DNA of 64,000 nt from Chloropicon primus (lineage: Eukaryota > Chlorophyta > Chloropicophyceae > Chloropicales > Chloropicaceae), in the NCBI GenBank assembly GCA_023205875.1, contig CP060763.1:434001-498000 (forward strand), given 5' to 3'. The notes under the pieces were generated by a model that saw nothing but the letters and a program-made list of their open reading frames with translations, made no database searches and had not been told where the DNA came from. Shown here in pieces: positions 18,884 to 28,297 of the stretch; the first letter of the stretch is position 1; each line of letters opens with the position of its first letter. Both the position numbers and the translations under genes were made by a program.

Positions 18884-20341
18884 TTAGGGAAGAGTGTAGG
18901 TCGACCCTTCCTCCTCCTCGTCGCCAAACGGGGTCTGTTCCAGCCTCTCGTTCCACCTCAAGCACCTCACCAAACTCTTGAACCAGTCGTCCGTCTCGTC
19001 CGTCTTGTTGATGCTTGGCATCGGGTAGTCGCTCATCCTCACCGTGATGGAGTCGCCCTGGAGCAGCTCCTCCTTGTTCTTCCCGTCGAAACTCACCCAG
19101 GCGGTGCTCCTGGCCCGCTCCGGCACCTTGAGCTCGAGCTCCGCGCTGTCTGGCAAAAGCACGGGTCGGAAGGACAGGGAGTGCGGGCAAACCGGAGTGA
19201 ACAGGATTGCCGGGACGCTGGGGTGCACGATAGACCCCCCCGCTGACACGGAGTAGGCCGTGCTTCCTGTCGGCGTGGACAACAAGACCCCGTCCCCTTG
19301 GACTTTTGTGATCAACCTGTTCCTCTCGTAGCATTCGATCATGCACAGGTACGAATTCGACCCCCTGTCCACGCACACCTCGTTCAGGACCTCGAACTTC
19401 TTGCCCGGGACCGGAACCCCCTTCCTCAGCACCTGCACGCTCAACCTCATCCGGAGCGTGACGAAAACGCCACTCAGGGGGGTCGGGTAGCAGCTGTTGC
19501 ACATATTCGACAAGTCAAGCTGGTGATCCTCGTGCTTGTGGTTGGTCAGAAACCCGAGGGACCCCAAGTGGAAGCTTATGACGGGGGGCATGGCCTTGGG
19601 AAACAAGTTCGAGGCGTGGAGGACCACGCCGTCTCCCCCGAGGCACACGATAAAGTCAACGAATTCGTGCAGCTTGGCGACGTCGCGCTCGTCAAAAGTC
19701 TCGAAAAAGTCTAAATCCGGATGCAAGCTCTCTAACTCGCCGGCCACCTCAGGCTCCACCACGACTTGCAGGTTCTGTTCGTACCACAGGTGCCTTGCGA
19801 CCTCCGTCAGCTTGGGAAGCAGCGCGGTCCCCCTCTTCTTCAGCACCAGGACCGTCTTCGGACACGACTTCCACACGAGCATGTGATTCTGCGTCGCGGG
19901 GCCATCGAACTTGACGAACGAGCCCTCTGCGACGTGCTGTGACTCGGTCTCGCACGTGAACCCATCCGTCCGACACAGCTGGAACTTTGCCTTCTCCTGA
20001 AACTTTCTCTTCTCCACACCTCCCAGGCCGTTGCTGCTGGGCGTGGGCGACAGGCTGCTGCTGCACGAGACGTGGTGGCGCCGCGTCCTGCACGACCCGG
20101 ACCAAGAACCCCTCCCACTCCCTTCACAACGCTCGCCATGCGTGAGGTGGCTCCTCCTCGCCTTCCACAGACTCCTCGCCTCGCCTCGCCTCTGAGACGC
20201 GTCCCCGGAAGCCGAGGACGAAGCCGGTGATGAGGAAGGGCACGGCCAGCGACGAGTCATCGTCCAGACCATCTCGCTCACCCCGCAAGCTCCTCCCCTT
20301 TCGAGCTTCTTCTCTCCCGAGCCAAACAAAAAGACCTTCAT
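18884..20341 (-). CDS. NAD kinase, NADK2 (plastid) type
   Basis: Phosphorylates NAD to NADP. Single exon, 485 residues. Catalytic landmarks are FIVCLGGDGVVLHASNLFP, ISFHLGSLGFLTNH, the NEVCVDRGSNSYLCMIECY block, and GDGVLLSTPTGSTAYSVSAG followed by GGSIVHPSVPAILFTPVCPH. A Val after GGDG is what I recall for plant chloroplast NADK2; other NAD kinases have Thr. The N-terminal 110 residues are Ser/Arg-rich and could carry a transit peptide. The long calmodulin-binding region of land-plant NADK2 is absent. The start at 20341 is the first ATG; MVWTMTRRW further in is an alternative. Confidence 0.85.
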   Translation of the reverse strand: MKVFLFGSGEKKLERGGACGVSEMVWTMTRRWPCPSSSPASSSASGDASQRRGEARSLWKARRSHLTHGERCEGSGRGSWSGSCRTRRHHVSCSSSLSPTPSSNGLGGVEKRKFQEKAKFQLCRTDGFTCETESQHVAEGSFVKFDGPATQNHMLVWKSCPKTVLVLKKRGTALLPKLTEVARHLWYEQNLQVVVEPEVAGELESLHPDLDFFETFDERDVAKLHEFVDFIVCLGGDGVVLHASNLFPKAMPPVISFHLGSLGFLTNHKHEDHQLDLSNMCNSCYPTPLSGVFVTLRMRLSVQVLRKGVPVPGKKFEVLNEVCVDRGSNSYLCMIECYERNRLITKVQGDGVLLSTPTGSTAYSVSAGGSIVHPSVPAILFTPVCPHSLSFRPVLLPDSAELELKVPERARSTAWVSFDGKNKEELLQGDSITVRMSDYPMPSINKTDETDDWFKSLVRCLRWNERLEQTPFGDEEEEGSTYTLP

Positions 20342-20929
20342 TCAGTCGATTACATCCTCCAAAGGACGCCATTCCTCTCGATCGAGGGCTCTTTCGAAAG
20401 ATCGCGAGACGGTGCTTCCGCCTGTTGCGTCCACACTCTTCGCCTCCCTCCCCCTCGCACGCCCTACCCGCCGTTCACTCACCTCTTCGCCTCGCCGAGC
20501 CCAAGCCACGAACTAGCAGCCACTGATGAGAGCTCTTGGCGAGTGATCGATCGAGTCGAGTGATCGAGTGAGTGCGAGTTGTTTTGGACGGAATTGCGGA
20601 CGGTAAACGGAACGAGGGGCGGCGAAGGTGTGGACCACGCGAAATCACGTCTCGCGGGCTTTCTGTCGGTACCTTGGTTGACCCGTGGAGTGGAAGAGAG
20701 CGAGAGGGAGACTCTGTCATTCCTCGAGCAACTACCTGGCGGCGATTGAAAGGGAAAGGGTCGACTTGGAGCGCGACTTTGAGAAGGTTAGCGACGGAGG
20801 CGAGGAGCTAGAGTTGCGTCAAACGAAAGATCATTTCACGGTCTTTCTGTCGGTACCTTGGTTGACTCGTTTCGACGGAGAGAGGCATCCGTTCGAGGTT
20901 TGTGTGTGTCTGTGTGAAAGCCAACGAGC
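20342..20929. promoter_or_regulatory. Divergent promoter region of NAD kinase (-) and mitochondrial S18 (+), with three boxes
   Basis: No gene. A subtype II box reads on the plus strand at 20379-20420 (GGGCTCTTTCGAAAGATCG, core 20395), 54 bp from the NAD kinase ATG. Two subtype I boxes read on the minus strand, each with CTTTCTGTCGGTACCTTGG, at 20659 and 20843. These are 271 and 87 bp from the S18 ATG. Sequence before the two S18 boxes is also loosely similar, as if a unit of about 184 bp had been duplicated. Confidence 0.6.
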
Positions 20930-21280
20930 ATGTCTCTCCTTCGTCGACTGGGGAGTCTGGTGAGGACGGAGGGGCGGTGCCTGAGGACGGCGTGGGCGAT
21001 GATGGCTCCTGCGACGAGGACTTCCGGTGCGGAAGGAGACAGCGTCCAGGGGGAAAGGGATTTGTGGAAGAGCCAAGCTGCTTGTCCTCCATGGCATGGC
21101 ATGGGAGCGAGGGGTTTTACCACCGGCGGTGACGACGACAAGGAGAAGGGGAAGCCAAGGAGGGAGGCTGGCCAAGGCGGAAAGAAAGAGAATGCTGCGA
21201 GTGGGAACAACCGCGAGTGGAGAGACTGGATCAACAAAAGGGTATCAGGTAAGAAGCGAGCTCCAACAAGAGGAAAGCTT

Positions 21281-21318
<38 letters not shown>

Positions 21319-22129
21319 CCGTCTTCGTTCCAGGGTTGGTGGTTGCTCCACAGCAGAGTGTTCTGACAAAGCGTGCCTTTCCTTTCGAGCAGAATTGGAG
21401 GAGGAAGGCGTGCTGACGAAGGGCGACTACGAGAAGGGCTCCGGTAAGGGGAACCGGAGTCCACAAAGGCAGCACCGGGGGCCCGGCCAGCAGCAGAAAG
21501 CGAACAAGTCCGCGCTGCACTTGGCCATCTTGGAGGAGCTCAAGAAGCTCCCTTCCCCGGACCCTTACTCGGGTTTTGGAAAGCTGGGGGAGAGAGAGGA
21601 AGCCGAGGAGGCGGCGGCCGAGCTGCTGGCGGAGCTGGCCGCGGCGGCCGAGAACGCGGACCCTGCCGGAGACGAGGAGCAGGATGCCGCCAAGGTTGGA
21701 GGGGTCGACGGGGCGCAGAAGGGACGGGGTCCGGCGAAATCCTTCTCTTCGGACGACAAAAAGGCCAAGGCGGGAAGGATCAACCCCAACAGGCTCTTCT
21801 TTCCTGGACAGACCTACGAGCTCGAGGACCTCGACCCTTTCTCCAACCAGCCAAGGACCAGGGCCTTCCAGCCCTTCCGAAGGAAGAGGCAGCTCTTCGA
21901 TGACGAGGTCAGCGACTCGGACGACTTGTTCCTCAGAAGTTTGCACTTTTTGAACTACGACTTGCTCAGCCGGTACGTGACCGAGCAGGGCAAGATCCTG
22001 CCAAGAAGGAAAACTAGGTTGCAGAAGAAAGTGCAGAGGAAGCTGGTGAGGACGATTAAAACGGCGAGACAGATGGCAATCCTGCCCATCAACAGCAGAG
22101 TCAGGGAGGACGACTTTTATGATGTTTAA
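20930..22129 (+). CDS. Mitochondrial small-subunit ribosomal protein bS18m
   Basis: Exons 20930-21248 and 21393-22129 join in phase 1, 351 residues. The N-terminus MSLLRRLGSLVRTEGRCLRT is a good mitochondrial presequence, with a possible cleavage near ARGFTTG. The S18 core is at the C-terminal end (about residues 255-345): HFLNYDLLSRYVTEQGKILP, RRKTRLQKKVQRKLVR and TIKTARQMAILP. The long low-complexity middle (acidic and Ala-rich) is an extension typical of mitoribosomal proteins in protists. The intron carries a CT run at 21283-21314. The start is supported by boxes 87 and 271 bp upstream. Confidence 0.85.
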
Positions 22130-22254
22130 GCGAACCCATCATTTATTTTCCACCCGAATTATTTATTAGTCCAAAGGTTCCCTTCTTCCCAGCACGCAAG
22201 AAAACAGGTTCTCATTCGTGCACTTCGGCAAAGGCGCCCCCTCCCCTCAAGCCG

Positions 22255-23100
22255 TTACTCGCTGATTATCTTGAACTCCTCCACCTCATCAATGTCCTTC
22301 TCCGGGTCTTCCTCGTCGTCGTCGTCGCCCCCCTCCCTGTCGTGGCGCTCCTCCAGGTAGTCGAGCACCTCCTTTTGACTTCGAAGGAGGGCCTCGTCGA
22401 ACGGTGTCTTGCCAGCCTTGTTGCAAGCGCTCAGCTTCGCACCCTTGTCTAATAAATAATCTACAATACCAACGTGGCCGTTCAGGCAAGCCCAGTGAAG
22501 AGGAGTGCTCCCCTCGGCGTTCTCGGTCCCCACGTCTGCACCAGCCTCCACCAAAAGCTTCACAATCTCGACGTGACCATTCGCTGCTGCCATGTGGATC
22601 CCGTTCCTGCCGAACTCATCCACTGAGTTCGGGGACACTGACTTGAGGGCTGCACCATTCCATTCCATCCACCAAGTCCAAAGGAACATCATCGAGGGGT
22701 ACCAGCCGACACACACACAACACAAGAGAGAGAGAGAGAGAGAAGAGAGAGAGGCGCTTCGTTTAGTACAGGTGGAGGACGAGGACGAGGACGAGGGTAA
22801 AGGAGGCCTCCGCGGAGGTCACCTCGATGTGACCGGCCGCCACGAGTCGAGAACTCTTCTTCGGTCAAGTCCCTAGCCCTATGGGTTCCAGTCCAAGCTC
22901 CATTCGCAGGGTGTTCGTGTTCTCCCATCATTTTGTCCATTCTTGGAGCCGTCGCACAGGTTTTGGAGTTGGAGAGTGTCGTGGTGCGTCGTTTGGGACC
23001 GAATCTTACCTGTGCAAACGTCCTCCCTGTCACCATACCGACAACCGTCCACCAGTAACGCAATTCCCTCACTCATTGCCTCTTCGCCGCTTCCTGCCAT
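22255..23100 (-). CDS. Small ankyrin-repeat protein, YAR1-like
   Basis: Exons 23010-23100 and 22255-22649 join in phase 1 across a 360-bp intron, 161 residues. After a short N-terminal cap (LLVDGCRYGDREDV) come ankyrin repeats: DEFGRNGIHMAAANGHVEIV, ENAEGSTPLHWACLNGHVGI and NKAGKTPFDEALLRSQKEVL. The C-terminus is very acidic, ending DIDEVEEFKIISE. Yeast Yar1, a chaperone of ribosomal protein Rps3, has the same size, repeat number and acidic tail. The match is architectural, so the function is only suggested. Confidence 0.7.
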
Positions 23101-23829
23101 CTTTCTTTCTCTTTCTCTGCTGCTGATTTCATTTTCACTGATTGAGAGAGAGAGAGAGGAGGTGGATGGTGATGGTGATGGAGGCAAGGGGTTGGTGCCA
23201 GTGATAGGTGGTGGAAGCAGTGTGATGTCCTCCTCCTCCTCCTCCTCCTCCTCCTTGCTCTTTCCAAAGAGAGGAGCGCTCGATCGAGAAGAAAAGAATG
23301 AGGAGAAGGGAAGGGTGGAGGCGTGGGAAGGGCTCCAGGTTTGATCCTCTCCTTTGATGTTCCACTACGGGTGACGAGAGTCCTAGAGGCAGTGTGTGTA
23401 TGTGTGTGTGTGCGTGCGTGTGTGCGTTGTGGAAGTGGAAGACAAGGCCATCATGCCCAGCCCCGATGGCGATGCATCACTTCCATGGCAATCAACAGCG
23501 TGGCACCGATCCCCTCCGTCTCCATATTCCCTTGGCCAAGAGGCGGAGATGGAGACGGAGACGTGGCCTGCATGCGTGGATACAACGAACGTCCTCGCTC
23601 CACGCTTCTTCCCCCTTCTTCGAGCCTCGTGCTTCCTATGACGTTATCCAAGCAACGCCTCCTCTGTCGCCAAGGATTAAGAGTATCCTTGGTCGCTTTG
23701 GACTTTTCCGACCGAAGAGGAGGTCCCCTTCCTCTCTTCTCTCTTGGACGACGGCGCCCAAGAGGAATCAGCTAATCGTTAGAAGAGCTCGGCGCCCAAG
23801 GACGACCGGACTCCGCTTCTAGACCCAAG
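23101..23829. other. Divergent gap between the ankyrin gene (-) and the tandem cathepsin (+)
   Basis: About 730 bp, no supportable gene. It contains a TCC run (23228-23254) and a GT/GCGT run (23391-23427). No promoter box of the family described here is found. A short repeated purine-pyrimidine stretch with GGCGCCCAAGAGG and GGCGCCCAAGGACG lies near 23751 and 23790, just before the cathepsin ATG. Confidence 0.4.
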
Positions 23830-25884
23830 ATGACCATGAAGAAAGCTATCATGGCCTTGATTGTCTTCGCGACGATCTTGGCCGCGGCTGACGCCGTGCA
23901 CACCAACATGAGAAAGGGTGGTTCGGTACGTGACCCCAAGAGAACTTCACTCACTCGGTCGTGCTCTTCTTTCCTTTTTTTTTTGGTTTGGCCATCTTGG
24001 CATGGCCATGAGCATCCTCACCATGCGACCTCAAAAATTTTCTCAAGGGGAAAGGATCATGCGGTGGAATCATTGAGCTGACTCTCTTTCTTCTCCTACA
24101 TACTCTCTGCTCTCCCTTGCTTTGGGTTGCTTTGTTCTCAACAGTTGAACAAAGGTTGTGCCTTTGGAACCGACTTCAAGAACGGAGAGAAGATCATCCG
24201 TCCAAGGCCACAGGAGCTCATGTCTGTGACTGACGTCCCTACCAACTTCTTCTGGGGCAACGTGAACGGAACGAACTTCTTGACCGAGACCAGGAACCAG
24301 CACATTCCACAGTACTGTGGTTCTTGCTGGGCCATGGGAACGACGTCTTCCTTGTCCGACCGTATCAAGATTGCCCAGAAGGGAGGATACCCTGAGGTGA
24401 TCCTTTCCCCTCAGGTCATGGTGAACTGCCGTTATGGCGGATCTTGCGAGGGCGGCGACCCCTACGAGGCGTACGAGAGCATCGCTCAGTACGGTATCCC
24501 TGACGAGACTTGCCAGAACTACGAGGCTGTTGATGGAGAGTGTCACCCTTACGGAATCTGCGAGACCTGCGACCCAGGTGCTCCACCAAAGCCATTCTTG
24601 CCAGGAACTTGCACCCCAGTCAAGAACTACACCAGCTGGACGGTTGACTCTTACGGACACGTCCTTTCCGGACCTAACAAGGATGTCAAGGGCAACTTGT
24701 TGAGCAAGCAGGACCAGCTCAAGATGGAGATCGTGGAGGGAGGACCCATCTCTTGCGGTATTCACGTCACTGACAAGTTCGAGGCTTACAACGGAGGAAT
24801 CTTCTCTGAGCACAACCTCTTCAACATCCCAAACCATATCTTGGCCATCGTCGGTTGGGGCGTTGACCAGCAGAGCGGAACCGAGTACTGGATCGGAAGA
24901 AACTCTTGGGGAACTTACTGGGGCGAGAAGGGATTCTTCAGAATCGAGATGTACAAGGACAACCTTGGAATCGAGAACAGCTGCAGTTGGGCCACCCCAT
25001 CTGTGATGAGAAAGGTTGAGACCGCCGAGCCAGAGAAGGAGGAGTCCGTTGTCGGAAGGTACCACAACAAGGACCAGCCATGCCTCAAGCAGGACGGCAA
25101 GAAGACCAGCGTCGTCAAGTCTGCCCTTCCCCACACCTACCTCAAGACCGAGGACTTGCCTACCACCTACGACATCAGAAACTTGAACGGAGTCAACTAC
25201 GCCACCATTGACAGGAACCAGCACATCCCTCAGTACTGCGGATCTTGCTGGACCCACGGAACCAGCTCTGCCCTCAGCGACCGCATTGCCTTGATGAGGA
25301 ACGGAGCCTGGCCTGAGATCGACTTGGCCCCACAGGTTCTCGTGAACTGCGTGACTGGAGGCGAGAGCAAGGGTTGCTCTGGTGGAAGCCCAACTGCTGC
25401 TTACGAGTGGATCTACAACAACGGGCTCCCAGACGAGACTTGCCAGAACTACCAGGCCAAGGACAACACTTGCACTGCCATTAACACCTGCAGGAACTGC
25501 TCCCCAAGCAAGGGCTGCTGGGCCATGGCCAACAACACCTACACGACCTACCACATCTCTGAGTACGGACAGGTTCAGGGTGAGGACAAGATGATGGCCG
25601 AGATCGCTGCCAGAGGACCTATCGCTTGCGGACTCTGCGTCACCCCAGACTTCGAGACCTACAAGGGAGGCATCTTCAACGACCAGACCGGTTGCAAGGA
25701 CCAGGACCACGAGATCAGTATCGCTGGATACGGCCAGACCGCCGACGGAACCAAGTACTGGATCGGAAGAAACTCCTGGGGAACCTACTGGGGCGAGAAC
25801 GGATGGTTCAGAATCATCAGGGGTGTCGACAACCTCGGAGTTGAGGACGCCTGTGATTGGGCCGTCCCAGCCCCACTCCACTAA
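23830..25884 (+). CDS. Secreted protein with two tandem cathepsin Z (papain C1A) domains
   Basis: Exons 23830-23925 and 24145-25884, 611 residues. Signal peptide: MKKAIMALIVFATILAAADA. Two complete cathepsin Z-type domains follow. Domain 1 has NQHIPQYCGSCWAMG, CEGG, GIPDETCQNY, NHILAIVGWG and GRNSWGTYWGE. Domain 2 has NQHIPQYCGSCWTHG, CSGG, GLPDETCQNY, DHEISIAGYG and the same Asn motif. The catalytic Cys, His and Asn are present in both. The HIP stretch before the active-site Cys marks cathepsin Z/X, a carboxypeptidase-type lysosomal protease. No long propeptide is visible. Codon use is strongly biased to GGA, CCA, AAG and ACC, unlike neighbours, suggesting very high expression. The second ATG (23836) is an alternative start. 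Confidence 0.92.
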
Positions 25885-25886
25885 GG

Positions 25887-25890
<4 letters not shown>

Positions 25891-25917
<27 letters not shown>
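25891..25917 (+). repeat. GA microsatellite just after the cathepsin stop
   Basis: A GA run begins 7 bp after the stop codon and so lies in the 3' UTR. The rest of 25885-26032 is AT-rich, with TATTGTGATATTG and an A/T stretch that may carry the poly(A) signals of the two convergent genes. Confidence 0.8.
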
Positions 25918-26032
25918 TCGCGTTGACGGAATTTCGATACAAACTATGATAATGATATTGTGATATTGAAATTATATATTTTTTTCTTTCCATTTCTTTT
26001 GTCTACAAAGGTACACGATTCGTAGCGCGACG

Positions 26033-27085
26033 TCAGTGCCCCGGGAGTCCCTCTCCGTTCCTCAACCTGTTGGTGAGAGCTACGATGATCTTCTCTTGCC
26101 TCAGGATCTGTTCTTGCTGTTGTTTGAGCGTGGAGTCTTGCCCCAAGATCGTCACGACCCTCTTGTTCGTTTTCTTCGGGCTTCTCTTCTCCATGTCGGC
26201 GTTCTCCGACTTCTCCCTGAAGAATTGCAGCTCCCTCTTCAACGCGTCGATGAGCTTGTCATCGTTCTCGCTCTTCGTCAGAAGCACCCCGAGCTTCTGC
26301 CTCAGGTCCCTGTTTTCCGTCTCTATGATTTTCTTCCTCGACTGGTTCGCTTCGTACTTCATACGGAGCGACCGGTACTCCTCCGTCGTCGCGCTCAGCT
26401 CCTTGGCCAAGGTGTCCTTCTCCTTCCTTCTCGTCTCCTCCAGCATCTGCAAGTTCTTTCTGTTCTGGAGCTCGTGCCTCCCCGTGTGGTTGCTCGTGCC
26501 GCCGTGGCCAAGCTCCTTCTTAAGCTCCTTCACCTTGTTCTTCAGAAGGATGATCTGCTGAGCCCGGCCTCGCCAGTCGGAGCCGTCCTCCATGATTTTC
26601 CCCAGGCTCACCTCCTCGCCCACCTCCTTCTGGAGCACCCGGTGCAAGCGGTCCCTCTCGACCTTGAAAGCCGTCGCCTTGGTCTGAACCTCAGCAATCT
26701 TCTTCATGGCGTCCGAGTACTTCTCCTTCCACGACGCGATCTCCCTGGACGATATCTGCAGATGCTGCGTGAGGCCCAAGTCATCCTTGCCGCTATCTTT
26801 GGCACTCTTGCTGACCCTCCTCGGAGACGTAGACTTCCGTATGCTCTCTATCTCGGATTGGAGCTTCACAACCCGGCTCTTCTCCCGCTCGATGGCTACG
26901 TTCAAAGCTCTGTTCTTCTTGGCCAGCTCCAAGATCTTGCCTTCCCTCGCTTCCGACGTTTGTATTTTTGACAAGTAGTTCTGAACTTCCCGCAACTCCC
27001 TGTCCTTGGCGTCGAGCTGAAGAAGCAGGTTCTGATTCTGTTCCTGGAGCTCGCCCACAATCTGAAAGTCGTCCCAACTGGACAT
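26033..27085 (-). CDS. Coiled-coil protein, CCDC13-like
   Basis: Single exon, 350 residues, almost entirely heptad-type coiled coil with a few breaks. The segment VLQKEVGEEVSLGKIMEDGS followed by DWRGRAQQIILLKNKVKELK is what I remember as the most conserved part of CCDC13. That protein is a centriolar-satellite and ciliary protein. It begins MSSWDDFQIVGELQEQNQNL. Shorter than human CCDC13 (about 715 residues), so either compact or only part of the domain set. A ciliary role fits the other ciliary genes here, but the assignment rests on one motif. Confidence 0.6.
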   Translation of the reverse strand: MSSWDDFQIVGELQEQNQNLLLQLDAKDRELREVQNYLSKIQTSEAREGKILELAKKNRALNVAIEREKSRVVKLQSEIESIRKSTSPRRVSKSAKDSGKDDLGLTQHLQISSREIASWKEKYSDAMKKIAEVQTKATAFKVERDRLHRVLQKEVGEEVSLGKIMEDGSDWRGRAQQIILLKNKVKELKKELGHGGTSNHTGRHELQNRKNLQMLEETRRKEKDTLAKELSATTEEYRSLRMKYEANQSRKKIIETENRDLRQKLGVLLTKSENDDKLIDALKRELQFFREKSENADMEKRSPKKTNKRVVTILGQDSTLKQQQEQILRQEKIIVALTNRLRNGEGLPGH

Positions 27086-28297
27086 GATGCCTTAAAAGCA
27101 CTCTTCACTTCCTCTCTTGACACGAGTACAGGTTCTCTGGCTTGCTTATGTTTCACTTCAGGTCTTCTTCAAGTCTTGTTGTTGTTCGCTTCGAGGGCAA
27201 AAGCAAACGCACACAGACACACACGAGGACCAAAGCCAGGTGCTTCACGCAAGCAAGGTCGTCACCATCGGTTGTCCTCGTGTCCAAAGACGCTTCAAAC
27301 CCAAACCCACACCCCCCGTCGAGAGCCCGAGAGAACTTGGGAGTATACTCGAAAAAGTATCCGATGGGCTCGCAGAATCCTCTTCCCTCAAAACCTAACA
27401 ACCTTTTACGATCTTTCCCTTCGGTTCACGAGCGACAGTTGCCTTAAGGACAAGCAAGAGGATCCTTTTCCCCAACCCCAAAGGTTCAAGACTCGTTCTT
27501 CTTGGCTTTCCTTTCCTTTGCTTTCCTTCGCTTTGCTTTGCTTCGGTTCACGAGCGACAGTTGCCTTAAGGACAAGCAAGAGGATCCTTTTCCCCAACCC
27601 CAAAGGTTCAAGACTCGTTCTTCTTGGCTTTCCTTTCCTTTGCTTTCCTTCGCTTTGCTTTGCTTCGGTTCACGAGCGACAGTTGCCTTAAGGACAAGCA
27701 AGAGGATCCTTTTCCCCAACCCCAAAGGTTCAAGACTCGTTCTTCTTGGCTTTCCTTTCCTTTGCTTTCCTTCGCTTTGCTTTGCTTCGGTTCACGAGCG
27801 ACAGTTGCCTTAAGGACAAGCAAGAGGATCCTTTTCCCCAACCCCAAAGGCTCAAGACTCGTTCTTCTTCTTCTTGTGTCTTGTGTCTTGTTCTTCTGTC
27901 GTCGCCTTGGTGTCCTTGTGTCCTTGTCCTTGTCCTTTCGTGTTCGTGTTTCCGACTCCATTCAGACATACGCAGCAGCAGCAGGAGGAGGGGAAGCACG
28001 AGACCGAGCCCGGAGAGACCAGACCGTTGGTGTGGGGAAGAGTTTGGACAGTCGGTTGTGTCCAACGGTCCAAGAGGAGGGGAAAGAACCAAGAGGCAAG
28101 GATGAGATAAGACCACCAAGAGCCGAGCCAGGCCCTGTGTGTGTGTGTGTGAACCGACTGGGACCGCCGTGCTTTGTGTTCGTTGCCGTGGCCTTGGGAA
28201 GAAGAAGAAAGAAACCAAGAGACCTTGGCCAAGAGACCTTGGCCTTTGGGTTGTCGGGAGACCTGAAGAGGTTGTTGTGAACCTTTGGAGCAAAGAG
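27086..28297. other. Divergent gap, CCDC13-like (-) and PH protein (+)
   Basis: About 1.2 kb. It holds the four-copy 122-bp repeat (27423-27870), CTTGT-rich simple sequence near 27870-27950 and a (GT)n stretch at 28137-28151. The frames open through it owe their length to the repeat. No promoter box of the family is seen. Confidence 0.5.
27423..27870 (+). repeat. 122-bp tandem repeat, about 3.7 copies
   Basis: Unit starts at 27423, 27545, 27667 and 27789, each beginning GGTTCACGAGCGACAGTTGC, spaced exactly 122 bp. The copies look almost identical. The last copy diverges after about 80 bp into TTC and CTTGT repeats. The unit contains CTTTCCTTTGCTTTCC-type pyrimidine stretches and a BamHI-like GGATCC. 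As 122 is not a multiple of three, it is not a protein repeat. It sits about 430-870 bp upstream of the PH-protein ATG. Confidence 0.95.

Noticed and set aside
24070-25881. 603-codon open frame antisense to the cathepsin gene
   Set aside because: It mirrors the strongly biased codons of the real gene, has no domain signature, and crosses the verified intron.
27176-28280. Overlapping ORFs across the 122-bp repeat
   Set aside because: They are created by the repeat in all frames; the unit length is not a multiple of three and the peptides are Ser/Phe simple sequence.
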